Of a stretch of DNA of 64,000 bases, positions 44,921-53,881 are shown piece after piece (the first letter of the stretch is position 1; each line of letters starts with the position of its first letter). The notes beneath the pieces were generated by a model. That model ran no database searches. It worked only from the letters and a program-made list of their open reading frames with translations, and was not told the origin of the DNA. The DNA is from Citrobacter farmeri (GTDB lineage: Bacteria; Pseudomonadota; Gammaproteobacteria; Enterobacterales; Enterobacteriaceae). The translations under genes and the position numbers were made by a program. The stretch lies in NCBI RefSeq assembly GCF_019048065.1, contig NZ_CP077291.1, positions 682,001 through 746,000 on the forward strand, given 5' to 3'.

Positions 44921-44945
44921 GCCCGATAAGCTTGCGCCATCGGGC
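44921..44945. repeat. REP-like palindrome
   Basis: GCCCGAT at 44921-44927 pairs with ATCGGGC at 44939-44945 with a short interior, the form of enterobacterial REP elements (GCC-GATAAGGC-like). It lies between converging brnA and yjiA and may stop or stabilise both transcripts. Confidence 0.6.
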
Positions 44946-44952
44946 ACGGGAA

Positions 44953-45912
44953 TCACAACTTCTTCAACCCCGCGAACGCGGCTCTGATGTCGTCTTCCGG
45001 CAACTGAATGCCGATAAACACTAGGGTACTGTGCGGTTGCTCGTCGCCCCACGGGCGATCCCAGTCGGCGCTGTACAGGCGTTGCACGCCCTGGAACAGC
45101 AGACGGTTCGGTTCGCCTTCAATCCACAGCATTCCTTTGTAACGCAGCAGTTTTTCAGCGGACTCCAGCAGCAGGTTTTCCATCACGCGGGAAACGTCGC
45201 CGATATCCACCGGGTAATCCAGTTCCACCACAATGGAAGAGATATCGTTCTGTTTGTCGGCGATAAAGTGAAAACGTGGTTTGGCGCTGACGACGTTCTC
45301 TTCCAGCATAAAGCCATTGGTGTTGAACAGCAGGGAGAGATCGATATCACCGTGTGTCACGGTATACACTGGCGCACGGGCGTTGATGCGCGCTAAGCGT
45401 TCACGTAGTTTCTCGCTTTCGCCTGCGACGTCGGTTTTGGTCAGCAGGATGCGATCGGCATAGCCGACCTGCGACTGGGCGATGGTGAACTGGTTCATTT
45501 GATCGTCGGCATGGACTGCATCAACCAGTGCAATCACGCCGTCCAGCAGATAGCGCTGGCAAATCACGTCGTGGGAGAAAAAAGTCTGAATAATCGGGCC
45601 GGGGTCGGCCATGCCTGTGCATTCAATCACCAGACGATCGAAGCTGATATTGCCCTTATCGAGGTTGTCGAGCAGGTCTAACAGCGCATCCTCCAGTTCG
45701 TTCGAACGCGTACAGCAGATGCAGCCGTTGGTCAGCGTTTTGATCTGCGTGGCGCGATCGCCAATCAACTGATCGTCAACGGACACTTCGCCGAATTCGT
45801 TTTCGATAACGGCAATCTTGTAGCCGTGTTCTTCGTTGAGAATGTGGCGCAGCAGGGTGGTTTTACCCGCGCCAAGAAAACCGGTGAGTAGGGTGACTGC
45901 AATCGGGGTCAT
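44953..45912 (-). CDS. yjiA: YjiA, G3E-family metal-binding GTPase
   Basis: 319 residues (E. coli 318). Walker A GFLGAGKTT at 11-19, IENEFGE at 36-42, the metal-binding Cys64-x-Cys66-Cys67 (GCICC) and a C-terminal CobW-type domain. It belongs to COG0523 metallochaperones and binds zinc and other divalent metals; its client is not known. AGAAGGAG precedes the ATG. The gene is 12 bp downstream of yjiX and part of the btsT-yjiX-yjiA series. Confidence 0.92.
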   Translation of the reverse strand: MTPIAVTLLTGFLGAGKTTLLRHILNEEHGYKIAVIENEFGEVSVDDQLIGDRATQIKTLTNGCICCTRSNELEDALLDLLDNLDKGNISFDRLVIECTGMADPGPIIQTFFSHDVICQRYLLDGVIALVDAVHADDQMNQFTIAQSQVGYADRILLTKTDVAGESEKLRERLARINARAPVYTVTHGDIDLSLLFNTNGFMLEENVVSAKPRFHFIADKQNDISSIVVELDYPVDIGDVSRVMENLLLESAEKLLRYKGMLWIEGEPNRLLFQGVQRLYSADWDRPWGDEQPHSTLVFIGIQLPEDDIRAAFAGLKKL

Positions 45913-45924
45913 TCACTTCTCCTT

Positions 45925-46128
45925 CTAACAGCAGCGCATGCCGCCTTTACCGTCGCCGCCGTAGCGCGCCTGCTGGCGCTCGCGGAAGAATTCTTCATAG
46001 CTCATGTACGGCTTGTCCGGATGGTTGGTTTGCATATGCTCGACGTAGTTGTCGTAGTCTGGAATACCAATCAACATCTTTGCCGCCTGGCCGAGATATT
46101 TTTTTGCCTGCCCTAAGTTACCAAACAT
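45925..46128 (-). CDS. yjiX: YjiX, YbdD/YjiX-family small protein
   Basis: 67 residues, same length as E. coli. [21 protein letters not shown], then [30 protein letters not shown] and a Gly/Lys-rich end MRCC. It always follows btsT or cstA genes, and is thought to support those pyruvate/peptide carriers; the biochemical role is unknown. It is separated from btsT by a hairpin that could lower its expression. Confidence 0.9.
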   Translation of the reverse strand: MFGNLGQAKKYLGQAAKMLIGIPDYDNYVEHMQTNHPDKPYMSYEEFFRERQQARYGGDGKGGMRCC

Positions 46129-46151
46129 TGTGCCATCCAGATAATGTTTAA

Positions 46152-46171
46152 AGCCCCGCCGAAGCGGGGCT
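46152..46171 (-). terminator. Hairpin between btsT and yjiX
   Basis: AGCCCCGC-CGAA-GCGGGGCT is a perfect 8-bp stem followed on the minus strand by TTTAAAC. The short U-run suggests partial termination, letting some transcripts reach yjiX and yjiA. Confidence 0.65.
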
Positions 46172-46179
46172 AAAGACGA

Positions 46180-48330
46180 TTAGTGATGTGAAGAGGTCTT
46201 CACGCCGCCTTCAGGAATCGGAACGTACGGAGTTTCTTTATCGGTACGTTTGTCCACGTTGCGCACATTCATCCAGGTTTTGAAGCCGTAGAAGATGATG
46301 CTGTACACCACCACCAGGAACAGAATACTCAGACCTGCGTTAGTGTAGTTGTTCACAACGATGTGATTCATGTTGGCAATCTGCTGCGCGGTCAGTTCGC
46401 CGCCGTTGGCAATCTTCTCTTTGTACTGATTAGCCATGTAGAAGAAGCCTTCCATCTGCGGGTTGGAGCTGAACAGTTTCAGACCCAGCGCCCAGGTGGT
46501 GCAGATCAGCAGCCATACTGCCGGGATAACGGTAACCCAGATGTATTTGGTGCGCTGCATTTTAATCAGTACCACGGTGCCCAGAACCAGCGCCACGGCT
46601 GCCAGCATCTGGTTAGAGATACCGAACAGCGGCCACAGGCTCTTAACGCCGCCCAGCGGATCGACCACGCCCTGATACAGCAGGTAGCCCCACAGACCCA
46701 CACAACCTGCCGTACCGATGATACCGGCAACCAGAGAATCGGTTTTCTTCAGGAACGGTACGAAGTTACCCAGCAGGTCCTGCAGCATGAATCGACCGGA
46801 ACGGGTACCGGCATCCAGCGCGGTCAGGATGAACAGTGCTTCGAACAGAATACCGAAGTGGTACCAGAAGCCCATGTCAGCCATCGGCAGCACTTTGTGG
46901 AACACGTGCGCGATACCGACCGCCAGCGTTGGCGCACCACCCGCACGGTTCAGAACGGACGGTTCACCGATGTCTTTCGCCGTTTGCAGGATCTGCTCAG
47001 GTGAAATCACGAAGCCCCAGGAACTGACGGTTGCCGCCGCATGCGCGGTGACGTCTTTCAGTTGCGCCATAATCAGTGGCGCGTTCTCACCGCCCATCTC
47101 ATGCAGGTTCGGCATGGTAATGCCCAGGCCTGCCGGCGGGGTGTTCATTGCAAAGTAGAGACCCGGTTCGATAATGGATGCCGCAACCAGCGCCATAATC
47201 GCTACGAAGGATTCCATCAGCATCGCGCCGTAACCGATGAAGCGGGCGTCTGTTTCACAGGCCAGCAGTTTCGGCGTGGTACCGGAAGAGATCAGCGCAT
47301 GGAAGCCAGAGACCGCACCACAGGCGATGGTAATGAACAGGAACGGGAACAGTGCACCTTTCCACAGCGGACCAGTACCGTCGATGTACTGGGTCATGGC
47401 CGGCATTTTCAGCTCTGGGTTGAGGATCACGATACCCAGCGCCAGGCCGACGATAACGCCGATTTTCAGGAAAGTAGCCAGATAATCGCGCGGAGCGAGG
47501 ATCAGCCATACCGGCAGCAGCGCAGACACAAACGCATAGCCGATCAGGGCAAAGGTAATAGTAGTGTCTTTAAAGGTCAGCGCCGGGCCCCAGTACGGGT
47601 CGTGAGCAATTACGCCGCCGAAGTAAATAGACGCAACCAGCAGCACAATACCAATCACCGATACTTCACCCACACGTCCCGGACGCAGGAAGCGCATGTA
47701 GATCCCCATGAACAGCGCGATAGGCACGGTGGAACAAACGGTGAAGACCCCCCACGGACTTTCGGCCAGCGCTTTTACAACGATCAGCGCCAGTACCGCG
47801 AGGATGATGATCATAATTAAGAAGCAGCCAAACAGGGCAATTGTCCCCGGCACGGAACCCATCTCTTCTTTAATCATCTCACCAAGCGATGCACCGTTAC
47901 GGCGAGAAGAGATAAACAGCACCATGAAGTCCTGGACCGCACCCGCCAGTACCACACCCGCCAGCAGCCACAGGGTACCAGGCAGATAACCCATCTGCGC
48001 GGCCAGAACCGGACCGACCAGCGGACCCGCACCCGCGATGGCGGCAAAGTGGTGTCCGAACAGGACATAGCGGTTGGTTGGAACGTAGTTCAGGCCATCG
48101 TTATTGATGACCGCAGGTGTTGAACGTGTAGGGTCGAGCTTCATCACCTTCTGGGCGATGTACAGGCTGTAGTAGCGGTAAGCCACCAGATATACCGACA
48201 CGGAAGCGACCACGATCCACAGGGCGCTGACGTGTTCACCCCGGCGTAAGGCGACAACCGAGAGGCAGAATGCCCCGATGATCCCGAGGATCACCCAGGG
48301 TATGTGCTTGAATATCTTTTTCGTATCCAT
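46180..48330 (-). CDS. btsT: BtsT, high-affinity pyruvate:H+ symporter (CstA family)
   Basis: 716 residues, about 16-18 membrane helices. CstA-family marks include FGHHFAAIAGAGPLVGPVLAAQMGY at about 90-115 and GFHALISSGTTPKLL. E. coli BtsT (YjiY) imports pyruvate under control of the BtsS/BtsR two-component system. The C-terminal tail is charged and ends TSSHH. The upstream region holds four BtsR-like octamers and a CRP site. Confidence 0.92.
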   Translation of the reverse strand: MDTKKIFKHIPWVILGIIGAFCLSVVALRRGEHVSALWIVVASVSVYLVAYRYYSLYIAQKVMKLDPTRSTPAVINNDGLNYVPTNRYVLFGHHFAAIAGAGPLVGPVLAAQMGYLPGTLWLLAGVVLAGAVQDFMVLFISSRRNGASLGEMIKEEMGSVPGTIALFGCFLIMIIILAVLALIVVKALAESPWGVFTVCSTVPIALFMGIYMRFLRPGRVGEVSVIGIVLLVASIYFGGVIAHDPYWGPALTFKDTTITFALIGYAFVSALLPVWLILAPRDYLATFLKIGVIVGLALGIVILNPELKMPAMTQYIDGTGPLWKGALFPFLFITIACGAVSGFHALISSGTTPKLLACETDARFIGYGAMLMESFVAIMALVAASIIEPGLYFAMNTPPAGLGITMPNLHEMGGENAPLIMAQLKDVTAHAAATVSSWGFVISPEQILQTAKDIGEPSVLNRAGGAPTLAVGIAHVFHKVLPMADMGFWYHFGILFEALFILTALDAGTRSGRFMLQDLLGNFVPFLKKTDSLVAGIIGTAGCVGLWGYLLYQGVVDPLGGVKSLWPLFGISNQMLAAVALVLGTVVLIKMQRTKYIWVTVIPAVWLLICTTWALGLKLFSSNPQMEGFFYMANQYKEKIANGGELTAQQIANMNHIVVNNYTNAGLSILFLVVVYSIIFYGFKTWMNVRNVDKRTDKETPYVPIPEGGVKTSSHH

Positions 48331-48464
48331 AGTAAAACCTGGTTTTATAAGATTAATAATTGGCCGAAGCCGTTTGGTTTGGGTTGCGTTTGAGGAGGTA
48401 ATTTGACTGCTATGCTGGTGACGATCTTGCCAGAGAGTCGCGCGCGTAAAGTACGGTAAATAAG

Positions 48465-48532
48465 TGAGCGGTCAAATGGTGAGTTAAGCGGTCAGAAGTG
48501 TCAGTAAGCGGTAAAGAGGATCGTTGAACGGC
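48465..48532. promoter_or_regulatory. Four BtsR-like octamers at a 20-bp period
   Basis: On the plus strand TGAGCGGT (48465), TAAGCGGT (48485), TAAGCGGT (48505) and a weaker TGAACGGC (48525) follow each other at exactly 20 bp. Read on the btsT strand the first three fit ACCGCTYA, the published BtsR half-site. They lie about 135-200 bp before the btsT start codon. Confidence 0.7.
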
Positions 48533-48540
48533 GGATATTA

Positions 48541-48556
48541 TGTGACTGAGATCACA
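48541..48556. promoter_or_regulatory. CRP site (perfect half-sites)
   Basis: TGTGA-CTGAGA-TCACA matches the CRP consensus in both half-sites. It lies between divergent btsT and the Ldh-family gene. Its centre is about 78 bp before the latter's ATG, a fit for class I activation of that gene, and could also serve btsT. Confidence 0.75.
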
Positions 48557-48626
48557 AAGAAAAATCCACCAACGACTGGCGAATACCGACTACGCTTATT
48601 GCCGACAACATTATAAGGAGAACAAC

Positions 48627-49634
48627 ATGGAAACAGTAAACCTCACTTTATCTGAGGCTTACACGCTGGCGCGTGAGGTGCTGAGCAACAATGGCTTTAG
48701 CGCAGAACATGCGGATGCCATCGCGCGTAACGTGACGGCGGGCGAGCGTGACGGCTGCGCATCTCACGGGTTATGGCGATTGCTGGGGATCGTCGAGACC
48801 CTGCGTAAAGGAAAAGTCTCCGCTGATGCGCGTCCGCAGATTTCCGATCAGGCGCCCGCCATTGTCAAAGCGGACGCTGGCGGCGCGTTCTCGCTGGTGG
48901 CCTATGAACAGGCGCTGCCGTTGCTTATCAGTAAAGCCAGCGTGTGCGGCATTGCGGCGCTGGCAATCAACCGCTGCGTTCACTTTTCCGCGTTGTTTGC
49001 GGATATTGAACCCCTGACGGATGCCGGGCTGGTGGGCTACGCCTGTACGCCGAGCCACGCCTGGGTCGCCCCGGCAGGCGGTACGCGTCCGCTGTTTGGT
49101 ACGAACCCAATCGCTTTTGGCTGGCCGCGTAAAGGCAAGCCGCCTTACATTTTTGACATGGCAACCAGCGCAGCGGCGCGCGGGGAGATCCAGTTGCATC
49201 TACGGGCCGGAAAAGCAATCCCGGAAGGATGGGGCATCGACAGTGAGGGGCAACCGTCAACCGATCCGCAGGCGGTGTTAAACGGCGCCATGCTGACGTT
49301 TGGCGGTCATAAGGGGTCGGCGTTTGCGGCAATGGTTGAACTGCTGGCCGGGCCGCTTATCGGCGATATGACCAGCGCGGAATCGCTGGCCTGGGATGAG
49401 GGGGCGGGTGGTTTGCCGTACGGCGGTGAGTTGATTCTGGCACTTGACCCGTCCCGATTCCTCGGGGATGAGGCGCACCGCCATCTGGAGCGGGCAGAAA
49501 CCCTCTTTGCCGCAATGCAGGCGCAGGGGGCAAGACTGCCGGGCGAAAGACGCTTCATTTCGCGGGAGAAATCGTTGCAGGCAGGCGTGACGATAACCCG
49601 CTCTCTGTTTGAGGACATTTCCGCGCTGCGATAG
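48627..49634 (+). CDS. Ldh-family NAD(P)-dependent oxidoreductase (DpkA/YbiC-like)
   Basis: 335 residues of the malate/L-lactate dehydrogenase (YlbC/YiaK) fold. Marks are AGERDGCASHGLWRLLG, the active-site histidine in NRCVHFSALFADIEP, GTNPIAFGWP and FGGHKGSAFAAMVELLAG. The pattern is closer to delta1-piperideine-2-carboxylate/pyrroline-2-carboxylate reductase (DpkA) than to ureidoglycolate or malate enzymes, so a cyclic imino acid or a 2-oxo acid is likely reduced. ATAAGGAG precedes the ATG. It lies where E. coli K-12 has no gene (between btsT and tsr), next to a CRP site. Confidence 0.8.
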   Translation: METVNLTLSEAYTLAREVLSNNGFSAEHADAIARNVTAGERDGCASHGLWRLLGIVETLRKGKVSADARPQISDQAPAIVKADAGGAFSLVAYEQALPLLISKASVCGIAALAINRCVHFSALFADIEPLTDAGLVGYACTPSHAWVAPAGGTRPLFGTNPIAFGWPRKGKPPYIFDMATSAAARGEIQLHLRAGKAIPEGWGIDSEGQPSTDPQAVLNGAMLTFGGHKGSAFAAMVELLAGPLIGDMTSAESLAWDEGAGGLPYGGELILALDPSRFLGDEAHRHLERAETLFAAMQAQGARLPGERRFISREKSLQAGVTITRSLFEDISALR

Positions 49635-49639
49635 GGCAG

Positions 49640-49665
49640 AATCGGCGAGGCATCCTCGCCTGATT
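49640..49665 (+). terminator. Terminator after the Ldh-family gene
   Basis: AATC-GGCGAGG-CAT-CCTCGCC-T-GATT forms a stem of 11 pairs with one bulge, followed by CCCTTTC. It separates the Ldh-family gene from tsr. Confidence 0.65.
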
Positions 49666-49741
49666 CCCTTTCGGGTAGAGGGTAATCGCATTTTTTGCCA
49701 GTTAATTGAACAAATTTCCTGTGATACCTCTCGCGACTTCA

Positions 49742-49768
49742 TAAAGTTTTCTCATTCCGGGCCGACAA
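49742..49768 (+). promoter_or_regulatory. Sigma-28 (FliA) promoter of tsr
   Basis: TAAA (49742-49745), exactly 15 bp, then GCCGACAA (49761-49768), one base from the sigma-28 consensus TAAA-N15-GCCGATAA. It lies 32 bp before the tsr ATG. tsr is a known late flagellar/chemotaxis gene under FliA. Confidence 0.85.
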
Positions 49769-49799
49769 CCAGAGTATCTGTCTAGCGGAAAGAGAAAAC

Positions 49800-51464
49800 A
49801 TGTTAAAACGTATCAAGATTGTGACCAGCCTCTTGTTGGTTCTGGTTTTATTTGGCCTTTTACAACTCACATCAGGCGGATTGTTCTTTAATGCATTGAA
49901 AAATGACAAAGAGAACTTCACCGTTCTACAAACCATTCGTCAGCAGCAGTCCACGCTGAATGGCAGTTGGGTGGCGCTGTTGCAAACGCGTAACACCCTT
50001 AACCGTGCGGGTATCCGCTACATGATGGATCAGAGCAATATTGGTAGCGGCGCGACCGTTGCGGATCTGATGCAGATTGCCAGCGCCTCTTTGAAACAGG
50101 CGGAAAAAAACTGGGCGGATTACGAAGCGCTGCCGCGCGACCCGCGTCAAAGCGAAGCCGCGTCGGCGGAAATTAAGCGCAATTACGATATCTATCACAA
50201 CGCGCTGGCCGAACTGATCCAGTTGCTGGGGGCCGGGAAGATCAACGAATTTTTTGATCAGCCCACTCAGGGGTATCAGGACGGTTTTGAGAAGCAGTAT
50301 GTGAATTATCTGCAACAGAACGACCGTCTGTATGACCTGGCGGTCGCAGACAACAACAGTTCTTACAGCCAGGCGATGTGGGTTCTGGGCTGCGTGTTGT
50401 TGGCGGTGCTGGTGGTCATTATTGCCGTCTGGTTTGGCATCAAACTGTCGCTGATCGCGCCAATGAACCGCCTGATCGCGAGCATTCGTCATATTGCCAG
50501 CGGCGATCTGGTGAAGCGGATTGATGTGGAAGGCACTAATGAAATGGGCCAACTGGCGGAAAGCCTGCGCCACATGCAGGGTGAACTGGTGCGTACCGTG
50601 GGCGACGTGCGTAACGGCGCGAACGCGATTTACAGCGGTGCCAGCGAAATCGCGATGGGTAACAACGATCTCTCTTCCCGTACCGAGCAGCAGGCGGCCT
50701 CTCTGGAAGAGACGGCGGCAAGCATGGAAGAACTGACGGCCACCGTTAAGCAGAACGCCGAAAACGCCCGTCAGGCCAGCCATCTGGCGCTGAGCGCGTC
50801 CGAAACGGCGCAGAAAGGCGGAAAAGTGGTAGATAACGTGGTGCAAACCATGCGCGATATCGCCTCCAGTTCGCAGAAAATCGCAGATATTATCAGTGTG
50901 ATCGACGGCATTGCCTTCCAGACTAACATCCTGGCGCTGAACGCGGCGGTAGAAGCGGCACGTGCGGGTGAGCAGGGACGCGGTTTTGCAGTGGTTGCCG
51001 GAGAAGTGCGTAACCTGGCGCAGCGCAGTGCGCAGGCCGCGCGCGAAATCAAAAGCCTGATTGAAGACTCTGTGAGTCGTGTGGATGTCGGTTCTACGCT
51101 GGTAGAAAGCGCCGGTGAAACCATGGATGAGATCGTGAATGCGGTCACCCGCGTGACGGACATCATGGGCGAAATCGCGTCGGCTTCCGATGAACAAAGT
51201 CGTGGTATCGATCAGGTCGGTCTGGCCGTAGCGGAGATGGATCGTGTAACCCAGCAGAACGCCTCGCTGGTGGAAGAATCTGCCGCTGCCGCCGCCGCGC
51301 TGGAAGAGCAGGCCAGTCGTCTGACTCAGGCCGTTGCCGTGTTCCACATTCAGCAGGAACAGCAGCGTGCACGCAGCGTTTCCAGCGTGAAGTCCGTTTC
51401 CACAACGGTTCAACCGCGTAAAGCCGCTGTGGCGGAGACCGGGGACAACTGGGAAACGTTTTAA
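49800..51464 (+). CDS. tsr: Tsr, serine chemoreceptor
   Basis: 554 residues (E. coli 551), nearly colinear with E. coli Tsr. Membrane helix at about 8-30, periplasmic ligand domain including [19 protein letters not shown] (ligand arginines), second membrane helix at about 190-210, HAMP domain, and a coiled-coil signalling domain with the invariant hairpin tip [20 protein letters not shown]. The C-terminal NWETF pentapeptide binds CheR/CheB. It senses serine and, in E. coli, autoinducer-2, pH and temperature. The stop overlaps the end of the converging acetyltransferase gene by 4 bp. Confidence 0.95.
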   Translation: MLKRIKIVTSLLLVLVLFGLLQLTSGGLFFNALKNDKENFTVLQTIRQQQSTLNGSWVALLQTRNTLNRAGIRYMMDQSNIGSGATVADLMQIASASLKQAEKNWADYEALPRDPRQSEAASAEIKRNYDIYHNALAELIQLLGAGKINEFFDQPTQGYQDGFEKQYVNYLQQNDRLYDLAVADNNSSYSQAMWVLGCVLLAVLVVIIAVWFGIKLSLIAPMNRLIASIRHIASGDLVKRIDVEGTNEMGQLAESLRHMQGELVRTVGDVRNGANAIYSGASEIAMGNNDLSSRTEQQAASLEETAASMEELTATVKQNAENARQASHLALSASETAQKGGKVVDNVVQTMRDIASSSQKIADIISVIDGIAFQTNILALNAAVEAARAGEQGRGFAVVAGEVRNLAQRSAQAAREIKSLIEDSVSRVDVGSTLVESAGETMDEIVNAVTRVTDIMGEIASASDEQSRGIDQVGLAVAEMDRVTQQNASLVEESAAAAAALEEQASRLTQAVAVFHIQQEQQRARSVSSVKSVSTTVQPRKAAVAETGDNWETF

Positions 51465-51976
51465 TTAAGCATCAGGCGCATGGCACACCGTGATTCAAAT
51501 GCGATACCATGCGCCGTTTCTTCCTCACGCTTCTGGCGCAATGCTGCCGGCAGCGCGTCATCTTCCAGTATTTCAAATCCCAGATGTTGATACAGCGGCG
51601 CGTTCCAGCCGACATGGCGAAAAGTGGTGAGCGTCAGGGCGGTAAAACCCTGCTCACGCGCCCACTGTGCGACCGTGTCTATTAACTGGCGACCAATGCC
51701 TTTACCCTGCCACGCCAGATGTAGCGAAAATTCAGCAATATACAGCGATGACCCCATCGCTTCGCCGAGCAGAAATCCCACGGGGCGATCGTCAGCCAGG
51801 GCCAGCCAACTCATTCTCTTCGCGGCATATTCCCGATGCTGTTCCGCACTGACGATGTGATCGTCTGCGATCCATGCCAGATCTGGCACCTCTAAAAAAC
51901 GCTGTCCCGCCGAGCGTTCAATGGCGGGCAGGGCGGCAGCATCTGCCAGTGTGGCTGGACGAAAGGTGATGTGCAT
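51461..51976 (-). CDS. GNAT-family N-acetyltransferase
   Basis: 171 residues. The acetyl-CoA pyrophosphate loop is [15 protein letters not shown] (Q-x-x-G-x-G) in the middle, with [12 protein letters not shown] as the preceding strand and [11 protein letters not shown] as the late motif. Substrate unknown; amino-acid or antibiotic amines are common in the family. It converges on tsr with a 4-bp overlap. Not in the E. coli K-12 order here. Confidence 0.82.
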   Translation of the reverse strand: MHITFRPATLADAAALPAIERSAGQRFLEVPDLAWIADDHIVSAEQHREYAAKRMSWLALADDRPVGFLLGEAMGSSLYIAEFSLHLAWQGKGIGRQLIDTVAQWAREQGFTALTLTTFRHVGWNAPLYQHLGFEILEDDALPAALRQKREEETAHGIAFESRCAMRLMLN

Positions 51977-52038
51977 AACGATACCGGGTTAAGGTGACAG
52001 TGTGGGCAGTATAACGCGGAGCCCGGTCACAGGGAAAA

Positions 52039-52056
52039 GTCCCCGGCAGCGGGGAC
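52039..52056 (-). terminator. Terminator of the TRAP operon
   Basis: GTCCCC-GGCAGC-GGGGAC gives a 6-bp GC stem which, on the minus strand, is followed by TTTTCCC. It lies 18 bp after the dctM stop. Confidence 0.65.
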
Positions 52057-52073
52057 GTTACGGTGTTAACCGG

Positions 52074-53345
52074 TCAGACGAGTAATAACGAAATAGCCGG
52101 TATATAGGTCACCAACATCAGCATAAGTAACAAGGTACCCAGCAAGGGTAGAGATTGACGGAAAAACTGCCCGACGGAAACCTGAGTAATATTGCAGACC
52201 AATAACATGACGGTGCCAACCGGCGGCGTGAAGGCGCCGATAGAAAGGTTGAAAATCATAATGATACCGAAATGTACTGGATCGATACCAAAATGCGCCA
52301 CGACAGGTTTAAGCAACGGAACCAGGATTAACAGAATGGCATTCCCTTCAAGAAACATTCCCAGCGTCAGCAAAAGAATATTGATAATTAACAGGAACAT
52401 GTATTTGTTTTCGGTCAGCGTCGTCACGAAGTTCGCCACCGCGATGCCGGCATGTTCCATTGAGAAGATCCAACCGAGCGCGGCACTTGCCATGATGACC
52501 AGCATGACCGATGCCGTTGCCCGTGCCGTTTCCCCCAGCGCTTTCACGACATGGCCGAGAGTCATTTGACGATAAATGAAGAATCCGATGATCAATACAA
52601 TGAGTACCGCAGCCGCACCGGCTTCCGTTGGGGTGAAAATGTTGGCGCGAATCCCCCCTACGACGGCAAAAATCAAAAACAGCGCGGGCCATGCCTGTCC
52701 AATAGAGAAGAGGGCTTCCTTACCCGTAGGCCAGGTATCACGTGACGGCTTAGCGTTTGTTTTGCGGGCAACCAGATAGACGGTGAACATTAACAGCACC
52801 GCACAGAGCAGACCCGGAATCAGACCGGCCATGAACATCTTTCCGATGGAGACGTCTGCCACCAGGCCATAAATAATCAGGGCAATCCCCGGCGGGATAA
52901 TTGGGGTGACGAGGGACCCCCCGGCGGTGATGGCAGCAGCAAAGGCACGGTTATAGCCTTTACGCTCCATCTCGGGAACCATCATACGCGACAGCATCGC
53001 CGCATCGGCCAGGTTTGAAGCGCTGACGCCCCCCATCATCGTACTGACCAGAATATTGGCGACACCGAGTCCGCCCCGCATTTTACCCACCAGAATATTC
53101 GCCACTTGCAGGATACGTTCTGCAATACCGGTGTAGCTCATCAGCGTACCCAACAGGATAAAGAAGGGGATCGCCAGCAAGGATGGGCTCTGAGTGGGTG
53201 CAATCAACCGCTGAACAGCAATTTCAATCGGAACCGTGGAAAAAAAGAGGAAATAGGCAATAATGCCGATAAACATTGCCAGATAAACACGAATATTCAG
53301 AAATAAGCACACGATCATTAGTGGAATAATCAATAACCAGCTCAT
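52074..53345 (-). CDS. TRAP transporter large permease (DctM-type)
   Basis: 423 residues with 11-12 membrane helices. Typical DctM segments are IAIPFFILLGTLMSYTGIAERIL, MMGGVSASNLADAAMLSRMMVPEMER and FNLSIGAFTPPVGTVMLLVCNIT. It forms the Na+-coupled channel of a tripartite system. The ATG overlaps the dctQ stop by 4 bp. Last gene of dctP-dctQ-dctM, next to lgoR, so an aldonate such as L-galactonate is the probable cargo. Confidence 0.88.
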   Translation of the reverse strand: MSWLLIIPLMIVCLFLNIRVYLAMFIGIIAYFLFFSTVPIEIAVQRLIAPTQSPSLLAIPFFILLGTLMSYTGIAERILQVANILVGKMRGGLGVANILVSTMMGGVSASNLADAAMLSRMMVPEMERKGYNRAFAAAITAGGSLVTPIIPPGIALIIYGLVADVSIGKMFMAGLIPGLLCAVLLMFTVYLVARKTNAKPSRDTWPTGKEALFSIGQAWPALFLIFAVVGGIRANIFTPTEAGAAAVLIVLIIGFFIYRQMTLGHVVKALGETARATASVMLVIMASAALGWIFSMEHAGIAVANFVTTLTENKYMFLLIINILLLTLGMFLEGNAILLILVPLLKPVVAHFGIDPVHFGIIMIFNLSIGAFTPPVGTVMLLVCNITQVSVGQFFRQSLPLLGTLLLMLMLVTYIPAISLLLV

Positions 53346-53815
53346 TGTTTTTCCTCGCCGACATCTACCTGCTTAACGTCGTTAATTAACCAGTAGAGCG
53401 TATAAATTGCTGTTGCCAGAGTCCCGACGGGAACCGCGATATCAATCCAGAACCAGGACACTTTCAATATTTGCGTGACCTTATACTGCGCCATTTCCGC
53501 CAGTCGATAACCCAACCAGGCCATATAAACCAGCAACCCAATGGAAAGCAGGGCAACCAGCGAGGCAATAATACGTTTGACTTTGTGTGGGAACATATCG
53601 ACGACAAAAGGAATAGTCAGGTGCGCTCGATCGCGTTCAGCCACCACACCGCCCAACATCACCACCCAAATCATCAGCAGTCCGGACATTTCCTCAGTCC
53701 ATTGAATGGGCTGTCCTACAAAATAGCGCATGAATACAGCGGCAATGGTCATTATCACCAGGATAAACAATGCCAGTGCGGCACTGAGTTCTACAAGCTT
53801 GCCAAAGAAACGCAT
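53342..53815 (-). CDS. TRAP transporter small permease (DctQ-type)
   Basis: 157 residues with four membrane helices, opening ELSAALALFILVIMTIAAVFMRYFVGQPIQWTEEMSGLLMIW (the conserved R-Y and W-x-E-E-x-x-x-x-x-x-x-W part of DctQ). It is the small membrane subunit that pairs with DctM. Ribosome site AAGGAGGA before the ATG. 66 bp separate it from dctP. Confidence 0.85.
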   Translation of the reverse strand: MRFFGKLVELSAALALFILVIMTIAAVFMRYFVGQPIQWTEEMSGLLMIWVVMLGGVVAERDRAHLTIPFVVDMFPHKVKRIIASLVALLSIGLLVYMAWLGYRLAEMAQYKVTQILKVSWFWIDIAVPVGTLATAIYTLYWLINDVKQVDVGEEKQ

Positions 53816-53881
53816 TAATCCTCCTTCAGAGAGTCGCCCTGGCCTTGAGTGGAAAAGGTTTCGGGCGATCTGTGCCTGTAT

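Noticed and set aside
47041..47820. 259-codon open frame antisense to btsT
   Set aside because: Arg/Gln/His-rich translation opposite a membrane protein gene; no start signals.
49926..51413. Long 495-codon open frame antisense to tsr
   Set aside because: It mirrors the codon pattern of a highly biased gene; His/Arg/Gln-rich translation and no ribosome site mark it as a shadow.
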